A stretch of 64,000 bases of DNA from CAMLDH01 sp966250375 (GTDB lineage Bacteria; Pseudomonadota; Gammaproteobacteria; Burkholderiales; Burkholderiaceae_D): NCBI GenBank assembly GCA_966250375.1, contig CBINHE010000001.1, positions 80,754 through 144,753 on the forward strand, read 5' to 3'. The position numbers were made by a program, and so were the translations under genes. Below are positions 17,991-26,350 of the stretch, one piece after another. A model generated the notes under the pieces. That model was not told the DNA's origin, did no database searches, and saw nothing but the letters and a program-made list of their open reading frames with translations. Within the stretch, counting starts at the first letter, position 1. Each line of letters begins with the position of its first letter.

Positions 17991-19895
17991 ATGAGCCTTT
18001 TAAAGGCCTTTGAGGCGGGTGCCGGAAACGTTGTCATCATCGATGATCTATACCTCAAACCCAACCCAGATACAGTCAGTGGTGATGCATTGGCCCTGCT
18101 CTATAAGGCGCTAAAAGAATCGCCAGAAAACTGTGCCGCGCTCGGTACTCTCTTAGGAACTAAGGAAACTGACCCAGCGAAGCTGATAGATACTGTCAAT
18201 GAGAGTCTGGCTAAGCTCTACGATGCGCATATTGCGGGCCAACATCCTCTTCTGCAAAGCCTCTTTTCCGACCTTGACGAGATGCAGACTGCCGAACTAC
18301 GCCGGCTACGTATATTGGAGCAAGCAATCACAAAGTTTTTTGGGGTTACTCCCAAAACTTACGGCAGCCTAGAAGCTTCGCGGACTGATTTAAGCGCTTG
18401 CGCGGTTGTCTTCGTTGACTTCTTTCTCGAAGGAGTTAGTAATCATGAAGAGGCGAGAAAGCACCATAAGGCAGTAAGTGCTGAACTTGCGACCAAACTT
18501 AACGTTGGTGATGAATCATTTCCGAAGGTGGTCGTCCTCATGTCCACATCACTGCCAGTCCCGAAAGAGATTGCACTTTTTCGGAAGGACACGGGTGTGC
18601 GGGGTGCATTCTTTCATACAATGGACAAGGCAGATTTTTCGCTCGCGGAAATCAAGTCTTGTCTGGAGGAATTTATTGCTTCGTACGAGTCGGCAAGGAA
18701 ACTAAATGGCTATCTTGAAACAATTGAGTGTGAGATATTGGATGCCGCAACCGACTTGAATTCTGAGTTGAGAAGCAGACTCGATGTTCATGACTTGACC
18801 ATACTAAAGACTCTTCGACTTGATGGAGAAAGCGATACACCTCAGTCCTATTTAACCTTGCTGCTCTCCGAGGCTTTGGCAGCAAGGGTTCGAATGTCAA
18901 AGAAATTACAAAAGGACGTTCTCCCGAAGGAGCATACGTATGGGGATGCTCCTTTCGATGGAAAGTTGCTGCCTTCAAGTGTGCTTTTTGAACTCTTTGC
19001 AGATATCGCTGTTGCTCCAACGCCCGCTTCAGACAATATCAAAATTGCCTTCGGTGATGTATTGGAGCCTCTTGATGAGAAGCTAAAAGGTAAATTGTTT
19101 CTCGCAATCTCGCCAGCCTGCGACCTTCAAAGATGCCCGTTAGACTATGAGGTTTTATTCGTCCCTGGAAGCAGGGTCGAAAGCAATGCTAATTTGTCGA
19201 CGCTGATTCACAACTCCTACAGTTTTGGTCAGGGCGGTTTAGTGCTCAAGTTGCCTGGGGATGACGGTGAGTTTTTTTACAGCAATATCATCTTTGAATA
19301 TAAATCCCTAAAAACGATGCCTGCCTCAGTTGTTCAAGACGCCCGAATGTATCGGAGAGTTGCACGACTGACTGAAATTTTCGCGCAGGAGATAAAGACC
19401 TTGGCATTAAATCATGCTGCTCGCGTGGGAGTGCCTATCGACCCGTCATTTTCAATCGGTCTTAAAGCAAAAGTTCGATATCGTTTCACTGGTGACGAAC
19501 GGGGTGCGCCATTGGTCGAAGGCGAATTCGAAGCCGACGGAACGGCGTTTTTGCCAGCGGTTCTCGCCATGGGACGCCAATTGGGTGACGCTAGCCTAAA
19601 TCCTACCGTGATGTTTTCTCTGCAGTTCAAAGAGCAACTGCAAAAGGCACTTGCCGAGAAGCTTGCTCAGCAAAGTAGCAACAAGCTAAAGGCGGTCAAG
19701 GATCATTTTGATAATGCAGGGAGCTACAAAGTAATATTCGAACGTGACAGTTGGGTCAAGAATTTCGGCAACATCACCATAAAATACTCCCAGAAGCTCG
19801 CCCAACTTGAGCAAGTGAAGAACTTCGAGATTCACTTGTATTCAGAAATCGAGGAAGACAAGCACATGGTCGAGGGGAAGGGCGAGATGCTTTGA
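17991..19895 (+). CDS. Receiver-domain protein with large uncharacterised C-terminal region
   Basis: The 634-residue protein begins with a response-regulator-like fold: acidic pair Asp18-Asp19 after VVII, a phosphoacceptor candidate Asp143 in VVFVDFFLEG, Ser185 in VLMSTS and Lys213 in HTMDKADF. The spacing between the first and second sites is stretched by a helical insertion of roughly 80 residues, so this is a divergent receiver. The remaining 400 residues have no recognised domain, although a Cys-containing AISPACDLQRCPLDY segment stands out. Directly after the kinase gene, it is probably the phosphorylated output or effector of the system. It is the last cargo gene. Confidence 0.7.
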   Translation: MSLLKAFEAGAGNVVIIDDLYLKPNPDTVSGDALALLYKALKESPENCAALGTLLGTKETDPAKLIDTVNESLAKLYDAHIAGQHPLLQSLFSDLDEMQTAELRRLRILEQAITKFFGVTPKTYGSLEASRTDLSACAVVFVDFFLEGVSNHEEARKHHKAVSAELATKLNVGDESFPKVVVLMSTSLPVPKEIALFRKDTGVRGAFFHTMDKADFSLAEIKSCLEEFIASYESARKLNGYLETIECEILDAATDLNSELRSRLDVHDLTILKTLRLDGESDTPQSYLTLLLSEALAARVRMSKKLQKDVLPKEHTYGDAPFDGKLLPSSVLFELFADIAVAPTPASDNIKIAFGDVLEPLDEKLKGKLFLAISPACDLQRCPLDYEVLFVPGSRVESNANLSTLIHNSYSFGQGGLVLKLPGDDGEFFYSNIIFEYKSLKTMPASVVQDARMYRRVARLTEIFAQEIKTLALNHAARVGVPIDPSFSIGLKAKVRYRFTGDERGAPLVEGEFEADGTAFLPAVLAMGRQLGDASLNPTVMFSLQFKEQLQKALAEKLAQQSSNKLKAVKDHFDNAGSYKVIFERDSWVKNFGNITIKYSQKLAQLEQVKNFEIHLYSEIEEDKHMVEGKGEML

Positions 19896-20021
19896 TGTCA
19901 TCAGATGTGTCGTTAGCTATCAAAGTGCATTGCTTTCGAAAGTTGATGCTTCCATTCTTGTCCCACTACGGAGCAATGCCGGTACATGGCCCTGGCTCGC
20001 CTCCGGTGATCGTGTTTGCGG

Positions 20022-21848
20022 CTACTCGGCAGCTCTAGATTTTCCAAAGACATTGTCACTGTAACGTAACTGTAAGCGCAAATAAAAATATTGCCGCCCG
20101 CCGTCAATTTTTGGACCGGTTTCCGGATGTATCAGTCGCCGAAATAATCTATAAACGAGATGCTTGGGTGATGTCCCATACAGCTTCGCCATCTCTACTG
20201 CAGAGATATAGGTGCTGGTGAACTGTTCCAAGTCCTCTTCGAGGACAATCCGACAGAGCCGCCTTCCCAACTTCTCTACTGAGCTCTTGATAAGCCCCTT
20301 ACGCACCAGGTGATAGACGACCTCCTGCTTGAATCCCAGACGTTTTGCGACATCGTCGATCCGTAAGACACGCTTTCTCCTCCTATCGCGCCATTCATCT
20401 AACGCTGCTTGCGATATGTGCACGCCTGCAATCGCTCCGAGCACTGGATCATGATGCACGATGTGTAGTTGCTGTTCGACCACTGCACGAACTATTACTA
20501 TAAACTCATGGTCCGAGCTGGCAATGTATTTTGCGATGTCCTTCAATGATCTCGGGTCAGGGCACTTCGGCTGCTTCTGGAGTACCTTGAACTGCGCCAT
20601 GAACTGATGAATCTGTTTGTAGCTATACTGAGCGGGTGCACCCGCTCGGATTTTTCCTGCTCTGAAAATCCTGGCCTCTCGCAATTGGGACAATCTCTTG
20701 CGCGAAATCCCTAATAGCTGAGCGGTTTCCTTATGGCTGAGCTTATCTGTAAGCGCTGACTGCGCCTGCTTCAATTCGGCAGTTGGAATGAGGACGAACT
20801 GCCGGTTTCCCCTTGGGCGTCTGATCGCATTGAGCTCACCACTATCGATTAAATCCTCAATCGTTTGCTTGGATACATGCATCTTCTTGGCGAACGCCGT
20901 GATATGAACATACTTGCCTGGAATCGATGGCTTTGGGTAGAGACCATAGTGTCTCTTGTCCCAAACCACAGGTTCGAGCTCGGAAAGCAAGTTCATCGTT
21001 TCCGTTGAAACAGGTGCCCTACTATTGAATGCAATGAGTGCCTTTAGCAAGCTCTTTAGCTGGGGCGATCTAACATAGGATTCTGGATCGGGGTTATCGA
21101 GCTTTGCGTAAGCGCGGAGGAAGATTCTAAAATTTTCTGGCCAATTGGTTAGGAGTGCGGCGGCTTGTTGCAGGTGTATCCGAGATAGATTCAAATCTGG
21201 CACCGGCGCGTTCTTCGCAGTAGGGGCATAACGCTTGTTGTAGTGCCTGCCAATGATCCTTATAAAATAGCAGGCATCTTCAAAGTTGTCCGATCCGATA
21301 GCAAATCGGATCGGAAGTAAATTTAAGCTAGGCTGGGAGCGGGCCAGGGCAAGCATCTCCTTGCCTAACATTGATTCGAGACTATTCGCGGGGGCAGTAC
21401 TCTGGTTGGACAGGTCAGCCCCGCATCGGCAATTCATCAGTCTGGGGCGCGACCAAAGGATGTGCTTGCTGCACTTCTCGCACGTCGATCTAAGTTCCAC
21501 ATCGTGGATGTGGCAAGTCGTATAGTAGAGATACTCCCATTCGGCTCGCCAATATCCACTACTACGTAAGCAAATCGGACAAAACCTGGCGCCGCTCACA
21601 ATCCTGTAGCGCGGAATAGAGCCGAACGATCGACCATACGATGGACCGCGTAAGACCTTCTGGAGCCAAGCTGGTTTTGCACCGGCAACTTTCCCCGCTG
21701 GGACAGCACAATAAAAGGCCGCGAAATCCGGTATGCCGGCGAGCCAGCTCGGGCATTCATACTGATTGCCTTCCGTCAGGCGATGAAGATAACTTCGGAT
21801 GCTTTCTCCTTCGCCGGGCGCAGGTTGAAATGGGAAATGACGCTTCAT
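20022..21848 (-). CDS. tniQ: TniQ/TnsD-like target-selection protein
   Basis: The 608-residue product opens with the TniQ pattern, PAPGESIRSYLHRL, then two zinc-finger clusters (FCPICLRSSGYWRAEW; CHIHDVELRSTCEKC; NCRCGADL). The C-terminal half holds several helix-turn-helix segments (FAKKMHVSKQTIEDLIDSG, ETAQLLGISRKRLSQLREA, DDVAKRLGFKQEVVYHLVRKG), as expected of a sequence-specific TnsD-type protein. In Tn7-like elements it guides TnsC to a fixed chromosomal site. It is the last gene of the tns operon; its ATG overlaps the tnsC stop by 4 bp. No second TniQ or TnsE is present. Target site is unknown. Confidence 0.85.
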   Translation of the reverse strand: MKRHFPFQPAPGEGESIRSYLHRLTEGNQYECPSWLAGIPDFAAFYCAVPAGKVAGAKPAWLQKVLRGPSYGRSFGSIPRYRIVSGARFCPICLRSSGYWRAEWEYLYYTTCHIHDVELRSTCEKCSKHILWSRPRLMNCRCGADLSNQSTAPANSLESMLGKEMLALARSQPSLNLLPIRFAIGSDNFEDACYFIRIIGRHYNKRYAPTAKNAPVPDLNLSRIHLQQAAALLTNWPENFRIFLRAYAKLDNPDPESYVRSPQLKSLLKALIAFNSRAPVSTETMNLLSELEPVVWDKRHYGLYPKPSIPGKYVHITAFAKKMHVSKQTIEDLIDSGELNAIRRPRGNRQFVLIPTAELKQAQSALTDKLSHKETAQLLGISRKRLSQLREARIFRAGKIRAGAPAQYSYKQIHQFMAQFKVLQKQPKCPDPRSLKDIAKYIASSDHEFIVIVRAVVEQQLHIVHHDPVLGAIAGVHISQAALDEWRDRRRKRVLRIDDVAKRLGFKQEVVYHLVRKGLIKSSVEKLGRRLCRIVLEEDLEQFTSTYISAVEMAKLYGTSPKHLVYRLFRRLIHPETGPKIDGGRQYFYLRLQLRYSDNVFGKSRAAE

Positions 21849-22819
21849 GCTGCCACTCTCGCTGACTTTCGCATTGTCGGAAGGGCGATCTCAAATGGCT
21901 CACCGGGCATGTCTAACGGACGCAATGCAGAACCTTGAGCGAAGGGATTGAGCTCCTGCGGCGCGTCTCTCCAGATGTCGCGGACGAATACGCACCGAAG
22001 AAGCTCGTGATCGATCTCCTTGCGATCTCCTAGCATGCTAAGTTCATATGCCCCAACAATCAGTTTTCGGACATAGCCAATCAGTCCATTGCTTGCGTAA
22101 TACATGCGCTTAGCCGTTTCTGGCTCCGCATATCCACCTCGGGCTCCGTCCGGCAGAGCCATGTCAAACTCGTTCAGGACCACCTGAAATTCCTCAAACT
22201 CCAAATCTGACTTGATCGAGAATGGAAGTATCTGCAAATGCGTGGAGAAGCGTCGGCGGAGTTGCTCATTGATTCGCAGAATCTGTGCGCTCCTTGGCAG
22301 TCCCATCAGAACACAAGGAATCCCACACTCGTCGATAAACCCCTTGAGCCAGTCTGCAACTGATTGCAAGGAGTTGCTCTGACCGTTATCTATGAAGTGC
22401 TGAAATTCATCAAAGATGATCATCTTCACCTTGCATAGCTTGGCAAAGTGAAGGGCTCGCGCACGTTTGGCAGTAGTTGTTCCCCGATCAGGAACAGGAT
22501 CTTGAAGCGCGATTAGTAGGCTTTCGGCAAGCGACTTAATCGATGGGGCTGCTGGCGTCTCGACGCAGATGATCTGAAGGGTCGCATACTCGCTTTTCAA
22601 ATCGTTAGGATACATAGCCTGAAGATACTTTGCGACCCAGGTTTTTCCAGTTCCAGATTGGCCTAACAAGAGTGCATGTCTAGGATTAGCTCCCAGTGCG
22701 CACATTTCAATGATCTGCTGTAGATGAGACACAGCTTCGGCAAAACCTGCATGATGAATCACGATCGATTCGAAAGCTGCAAGATCAGTTAAAGATTCAG
22801 TGGTCGCTTCCATTGTCAC
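21845..22819 (-). CDS. tnsC: TnsC/TniB-type AAA+ transposition regulator
   Basis: The 324-residue ATPase has Walker A GQSGTGKT (53-60), Walker B MIIFDEFQHF with Asp137-Glu138, and sensor-like GLPRSAQILRINEQLRRRF, the TniB/TnsC pattern. In the family it forms filaments on DNA and links the target selector to the TnsAB transposase. Both ends overlap neighbours by 4 bp, showing a coupled operon. Length is nearer TniB than the Tn7 TnsC, which is usual for minimal Tn7-like elements. Confidence 0.9.
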   Translation of the reverse strand: MTMEATTESLTDLAAFESIVIHHAGFAEAVSHLQQIIEMCALGANPRHALLLGQSGTGKTWVAKYLQAMYPNDLKSEYATLQIICVETPAAPSIKSLAESLLIALQDPVPDRGTTTAKRARALHFAKLCKVKMIIFDEFQHFIDNGQSNSLQSVADWLKGFIDECGIPCVLMGLPRSAQILRINEQLRRRFSTHLQILPFSIKSDLEFEEFQVVLNEFDMALPDGARGGYAEPETAKRMYYASNGLIGYVRKLIVGAYELSMLGDRKEIDHELLRCVFVRDIWRDAPQELNPFAQGSALRPLDMPGEPFEIALPTMRKSARVAA

Positions 22820-24786
22820 TTTGTCGCTCCCCCGTTGACTAGGGTGTTGAGCACAGAGGAGGTCTTCAGCCTGGGCAGCTGGGCGGCTGGTTTCGTGGAA
22901 ATGACCATGCCCTCATTCGCTGTGTCGATAGGTGCCTTGCCTGTGAGCTTTGTTTTGGGAAGCTCTACCATCCCGATTCGATGACCACGTTGACGTTCTC
23001 TCTGCTTCTTGCTGGTCTGCATATCGAAGATGACTTGACGAATCTCTGCTTTAGCCTTTGTGAGCGCAGCGGAATTGACCGTCTCATTCGCCACGTTTCG
23101 CACGTGCTTGCAAATCATTCGATGCTGCTGGAGCGTCAAATTTGTAGTGTATTCGACATCCAGAGCTGGAATTGGAATCGCTTCTTTGGTGATCGGATCA
23201 ATGACGTGTATGTAGGACAGGTCGCCTGTGTAATAGCGTACCTCGACCCGCGTGGTTGAACCAACTTGACGCCGAATTTTGAGCAACTCCTCAGCGTTGT
23301 AGCGCAAATTATGGAGTTCAACTCCAGCGTGGTTTAAAGTGCGTTCAACTGTACGGCCGAGTGCGATGTCTAGGCGCTCTGGTGAAATTGGAAGAGACGG
23401 CGTGAAGGATTGAACTCCTTCAATCCACTTTGCATAGGGCGTCGTCGCTATGCCGCGATGTATAGACTGCGCATAAACGTCGACAATCCATCGGAAAAGA
23501 ATTGAACGTAGCACGTCGAATGGAATCACGGCTTGCGCTTGAGAGTCATAGTCTTCTCGGTGAAACCACCGCGCAAAGCTGGTGCCAGGTAGACCGTGTG
23601 CAAACTTATAATTAATCGTTTTCAGATAACGTTCTACAGTGCCCTTATAGTATGGAGCTCTCCGCGGGCAAAACGTCAAGGTCATCCCAGTTTCGAATGC
23701 GAGGCGCTCAAGCTCGAGAGCATGAAACTCAAGTCCGTTGTCGCAGACGAGTTCCGTTATCGCCCCATAGCATGGCCACGGATTTTCAATGTCAGGGTAC
23801 TCCGTCTTGAGATTTGATTTAGGTAGGATCGCGTGACGTAGGCATGCAAAAACCGCCTCAAGTGACGGCCCATCAAATCCAATGTATATGCCAAGGACCA
23901 TGCGCGAATATTTGTCTATAGCGACCGTCAGTGTTGGGCGTCCCATTGGAAGGTGGGTCTGATTGCAAATTACGAACAAGTCCAGTGGTGTGTGATCAAT
24001 CTCCACACGTTCCAGAATTCTGCTGGCTTGTGGCCCACGTCCGCTAACTCGGAACTGCATGTTTGCGACCGTTGCACCATGCCGTGCGACGACTGCGTCA
24101 TACTTATCCAAACTCCTAATGGCGCGCCTTACAGTTGATTTACTTGGCACTGTTAGCTTGTTGCTGGCATCGCGGAATTTGTTCGCGTTCGCGACCAGAT
24201 GATCCAAGTGAGAGTAGGTCTCTTCTATCGTATTTCGTTGTGGGCTTAGGTATACCTGCTCGATGGCTTCTTGAACGAGCGATTGTAGTTCAGGATATAT
24301 TCGACTGCCAGCCCGTCCTTTCAAGTGTGCCTTGCCAATGAGTGATCGTGTGTCGTTTTGAGCGCTAATTAACGTGCGGTTCCAGCGATAGATAGTGATT
24401 GGACTGGGAGGGTTCGGATCATTGATACTGGCTGCACAAAGTTTAATGAGTGGGGTGAGTTGGGATGGCGTCGACAGAATCGGACCATATTGTCGAACAT
24501 AGTCAATGTACTTCTTTCGTCGTATTGCATGAGCCTGTACATCGTCTGAAAACGTACACAGGGGGCGGCGAAAAATAGATGCGGGCGCGACTCCGCTAAG
24601 AACTTCATCGACAAGGGTCAGCCGCCTTTGCGCATACATATCCAAAAGCACATTGCGGTCTTCAACCGTAGCACTACCATCCGGCCTTTCCACAACTAAG
24701 CGACCATCTTCTGTGGTGCGAAGTATTTTGAATGGCTGCCCATCAACGCTGAAGGCGCATCCACTGCTAAAAGTAAATTTTTTCAT
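22816..24786 (-). CDS. tnsB: TnsB-type DDE transposase
   Basis: The 656-residue transposase has an N-terminal DNA-binding region, a retroviral-integrase core and a Mu-type C-terminal domain. The catalytic triad appears complete: Asp in RVEIDHTPLD, Asp in ELVCDNGLEF, and Glu in YKGTVERYLKTIN. It would cut the 3' ends and join them to target DNA. The start is taken as ATG 24784-24786 (MKKFTFSSGCAFSVDG), which overlaps the tnsA end by 20 bp; a start further upstream would overlap more and has no domain content. It appears intact, so the element may be active. Confidence 0.92.
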   Translation of the reverse strand: MKKFTFSSGCAFSVDGQPFKILRTTEDGRLVVERPDGSATVEDRNVLLDMYAQRRLTLVDEVLSGVAPASIFRRPLCTFSDDVQAHAIRRKKYIDYVRQYGPILSTPSQLTPLIKLCAASINDPNPPSPITIYRWNRTLISAQNDTRSLIGKAHLKGRAGSRIYPELQSLVQEAIEQVYLSPQRNTIEETYSHLDHLVANANKFRDASNKLTVPSKSTVRRAIRSLDKYDAVVARHGATVANMQFRVSGRGPQASRILERVEIDHTPLDLFVICNQTHLPMGRPTLTVAIDKYSRMVLGIYIGFDGPSLEAVFACLRHAILPKSNLKTEYPDIENPWPCYGAITELVCDNGLEFHALELERLAFETGMTLTFCPRRAPYYKGTVERYLKTINYKFAHGLPGTSFARWFHREDYDSQAQAVIPFDVLRSILFRWIVDVYAQSIHRGIATTPYAKWIEGVQSFTPSLPISPERLDIALGRTVERTLNHAGVELHNLRYNAEELLKIRRQVGSTTRVEVRYYTGDLSYIHVIDPITKEAIPIPALDVEYTTNLTLQQHRMICKHVRNVANETVNSAALTKAKAEIRQVIFDMQTSKKQRERQRGHRIGMVELPKTKLTGKAPIDTANEGMVISTKPAAQLPRLKTSSVLNTLVNGGATK

Positions 24787-25486
24787 TCTGCGATTTCTCC
24801 CTGTTCGTCGTGCATGGCGTATCGGCGCTAATTTCCGCTGCAAGTTCGACGGTTATCTTTTCGATGGCTACCAGCTGCCAGAAGGCTCGCTCGGAACCAA
24901 GAGCCTGCACGACGTTCCCAAATGTAAGCGGCTTAACTTGACTCAGCACTTCTTCGAAGTGGCGTACCTCTTCGTTCGATGGTGGCGGTGTTCGGTAGCT
25001 ATAAAGCGTGAAAAGGTTTTTCAATAGTGGTTGCCTTCGGATCCGCTTGTCATCCAACAGCGCGAAGGCAAGCCCAGAGGAATTGAAGTGTGATTGAATT
25101 GCATCGAAGCGTCGTTGCGTATCCAAGTTTTGTAACTTGCTCCAGGGCTTGACCTCTATGAGTTGCACTCGGCCACATTGAAGCGTGAGCTCGAAGTCAG
25201 GTGTATAGCGCCGCATTCGCCCTTCGAAGAAGTAGTGGGTCGAAAATGGCTGCTCCCTAAACGAGGCGATTCCGGGGGAGAACTCAAACAACATAATCGC
25301 GTCGCGTTCTAATAAGCTCTCCCAGTGGACCATTCTGCCCATCTTCAATGAGGGAAACTTGCCACGGAATAGGCCTGAAAAGTTCCTCGTCGGTTGGCGG
25401 GCCCGTGAAGCGCGTGCCACCGACGCGGGCGTGACTATGCAGTAGGACTGATTGGAACCAGCCCTATTTGGTCTGTTTTTGGACAT
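24767..25486 (-). CDS. tnsA: TnsA-type endonuclease
   Basis: The 239-residue protein has the restriction-endonuclease-like TnsA core: VHWESLLERD (candidate Glu60), RRYTPDFEL (Asp97) and QLIEVKPWSKL (Glu111, Lys113), equivalent to the Glu-Asp-Lys set of Tn7 TnsA that cuts the 5' ends. The C-terminal half should contact TnsC. Its presence implies cut-and-paste rather than replicative transposition. It is the first gene of the operon, with the proposed right end of the element roughly 200 bp upstream. Confidence 0.9.
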   Translation of the reverse strand: MSKNRPNRAGSNQSYCIVTPASVARASRARQPTRNFSGLFRGKFPSLKMGRMVHWESLLERDAIMLFEFSPGIASFREQPFSTHYFFEGRMRRYTPDFELTLQCGRVQLIEVKPWSKLQNLDTQRRFDAIQSHFNSSGLAFALLDDKRIRRQPLLKNLFTLYSYRTPPPSNEEVRHFEEVLSQVKPLTFGNVVQALGSERAFWQLVAIEKITVELAAEISADTPCTTNREKSQNEKIYF

Positions 25487-25547
25487 AACGATCCATTTGC
25501 GCTGCCGGCAATGGACGTGAGTTCACGCCAAACTAGGAGCGCAGTTC

Positions 25548-25624
25548 GGTTAACAATTAAATTTGGGGGCTTGACCGTTCGGGGATAGTTGACGATACTT
25601 CGATTGCTAGGCGGGGGTAACGTC
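25548..25624. repeat. Cluster of candidate TnsB-binding sites at the right transposon end
   Basis: On the minus strand three C-rich sites follow each other: ACGTTACCCCCGCC (25624-25611), GTCAACTATCCCCGAACG with GTCAA (25593-25571), and GTCAAGCCCCCAAATTTAAT with TGTTAACC (25575-25548). They share GNCAA-CCCC-AA and resemble the site at 10012-10035. This spacing is like the repeated binding sites at Tn7-type right ends. The assignment is visual only. Confidence 0.4.
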
Positions 25625-25637
25625 AGTTATTTCCGCG

Positions 25638-25676
25638 AAACGGGGCAAGCCGTCGAGGCTTTGTCCCGTTTTTGTT
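25638..25676 (+). terminator. Hairpin with T-rich tail
   Basis: AAACGGGGCAA (25638-25648) pairs with TTGTCCCGTTT (25661-25671), leaving a T-rich tail on the plus strand. It looks like a rho-independent terminator or the inner part of the transposon end. No plus-strand gene runs into it, which makes a pure terminator role odd. Confidence 0.45.
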
Positions 25677-25714
25677 TTACATGGTGGTCTCCTTCACTGA
25701 GCAGGACTCCGACT

Positions 25715-26068
25715 TCAGAATTTTAGGATCTCGTGCATGGCACGGATCTGCGCTGGCTTGAGCTGACCGATATGCGCTATCAGCGAATAGACGAGCAGGT
25801 ATTCATCCGGCTCGGCACACACCGGAATCTCCACTTTACGACGTGAAAAATCCGCAGCTTGTTGAAGCTCGGCCGCTTCCGCTTCATTCAGACTCAGCAC
25901 ATCTATTACTCGTTGGACGATTGATCCTGGTGGCGACCCCTTGCGTCCACTTTCGAGCCCACTAAGGTATGACTGGTCAACGTTCAGTAAGCCCGCCAGC
26001 TGCTTTTGCGGCATGCGGCGATCTCGCCTGAGCTCGTGTAGGGCGAATCCGAAGGGTGTCACGATCAA
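25715..26068 (-). CDS. XRE-family HTH transcriptional regulator
   Basis: The 117-residue protein has an N-terminal Cro/CI-type domain (LHELRRDRRMPQKQLAGLLN, then VDQSYLSGLESGRKGSPPG) and a short helical C-terminus with no enzymatic motif. The start is TTG 26066-26068 or GTG 26060-26062; neither has a strong ribosome-binding site. It lies between the proposed right end of the transposon and gyrB, so it may be a pre-existing accessory gene or belong to the element. It is unlike the XRE gene at the left window end apart from the HTH. Confidence 0.75.
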   Translation of the reverse strand: MIVTPFGFALHELRRDRRMPQKQLAGLLNVDQSYLSGLESGRKGSPPGSIVQRVIDVLSLNEAEAAELQQAADFSRRKVEIPVCAEPDEYLLVYSLIAHIGQLKPAQIRAMHEILKF

Positions 26069-26243
26069 TTTTTCTTGTCTGTAATATGTCCCAATTCTAC
26101 TAGAGAAAAAGCCGGCAAAAAAGTAATAAATTCAATAAAATCAATGACTTAATTTACTTTCGTTAGACTATCTTTTGCCTTCAATAGTCGATTTCCATTT
26201 GTATCAAGGAAGTTTGAGCGAGTTCACTACAAGATTGCATGAC

Positions 26244-26272
26244 GAAAAAAAGGGCCGTGTGGCCCCTTTTCA
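26244..26272 (-). terminator. gyrB terminator
   Basis: On the minus strand AAAAGGGGCC-ACAC-GGCCC is followed by seven T residues, a standard rho-independent terminator about 80 bp after the gyrB stop. The rest of 26069-26350 is AT-rich with a few GTGAC/GTCAC repeats and no gene. Confidence 0.8.
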
Positions 26273-26350
26273 TTGTCACTAGTTGTGACAATTAATTTTC
26301 ACGGGAGTGACGTTTTTTTCACCTTTTGTGACTCCCTACAACCAACACTG

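Larger units (their letters stand above)
9997..25681. mobile_element. Tn7-like transposon with tnsABC-tniQ and a DndC/DUF4007 cargo operon (ends approximate)
   Basis: Four transposition genes (tnsA, tnsB, tnsC, tniQ) form one overlapping minus-strand operon at the right side and a six-gene plus-strand cargo lies at the left, the standard Tn7-like layout. The boundaries are my estimate. Both proposed ends begin 5'-TGT, carry GACAA about 12-13 nt inside, and are followed inward by C-rich sites of similar sequence (10012-10035 and 25548-25624). I could not find a matching 5-bp target duplication, so exact ends are unproven. No Cas genes or CRISPR array are present. Confidence 0.55.

Noticed and set aside
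10216..25486. CRISPR-associated transposon
   Set aside because: Tn7-like genes are present but there is no cas gene and no repeat-spacer array in the cargo.
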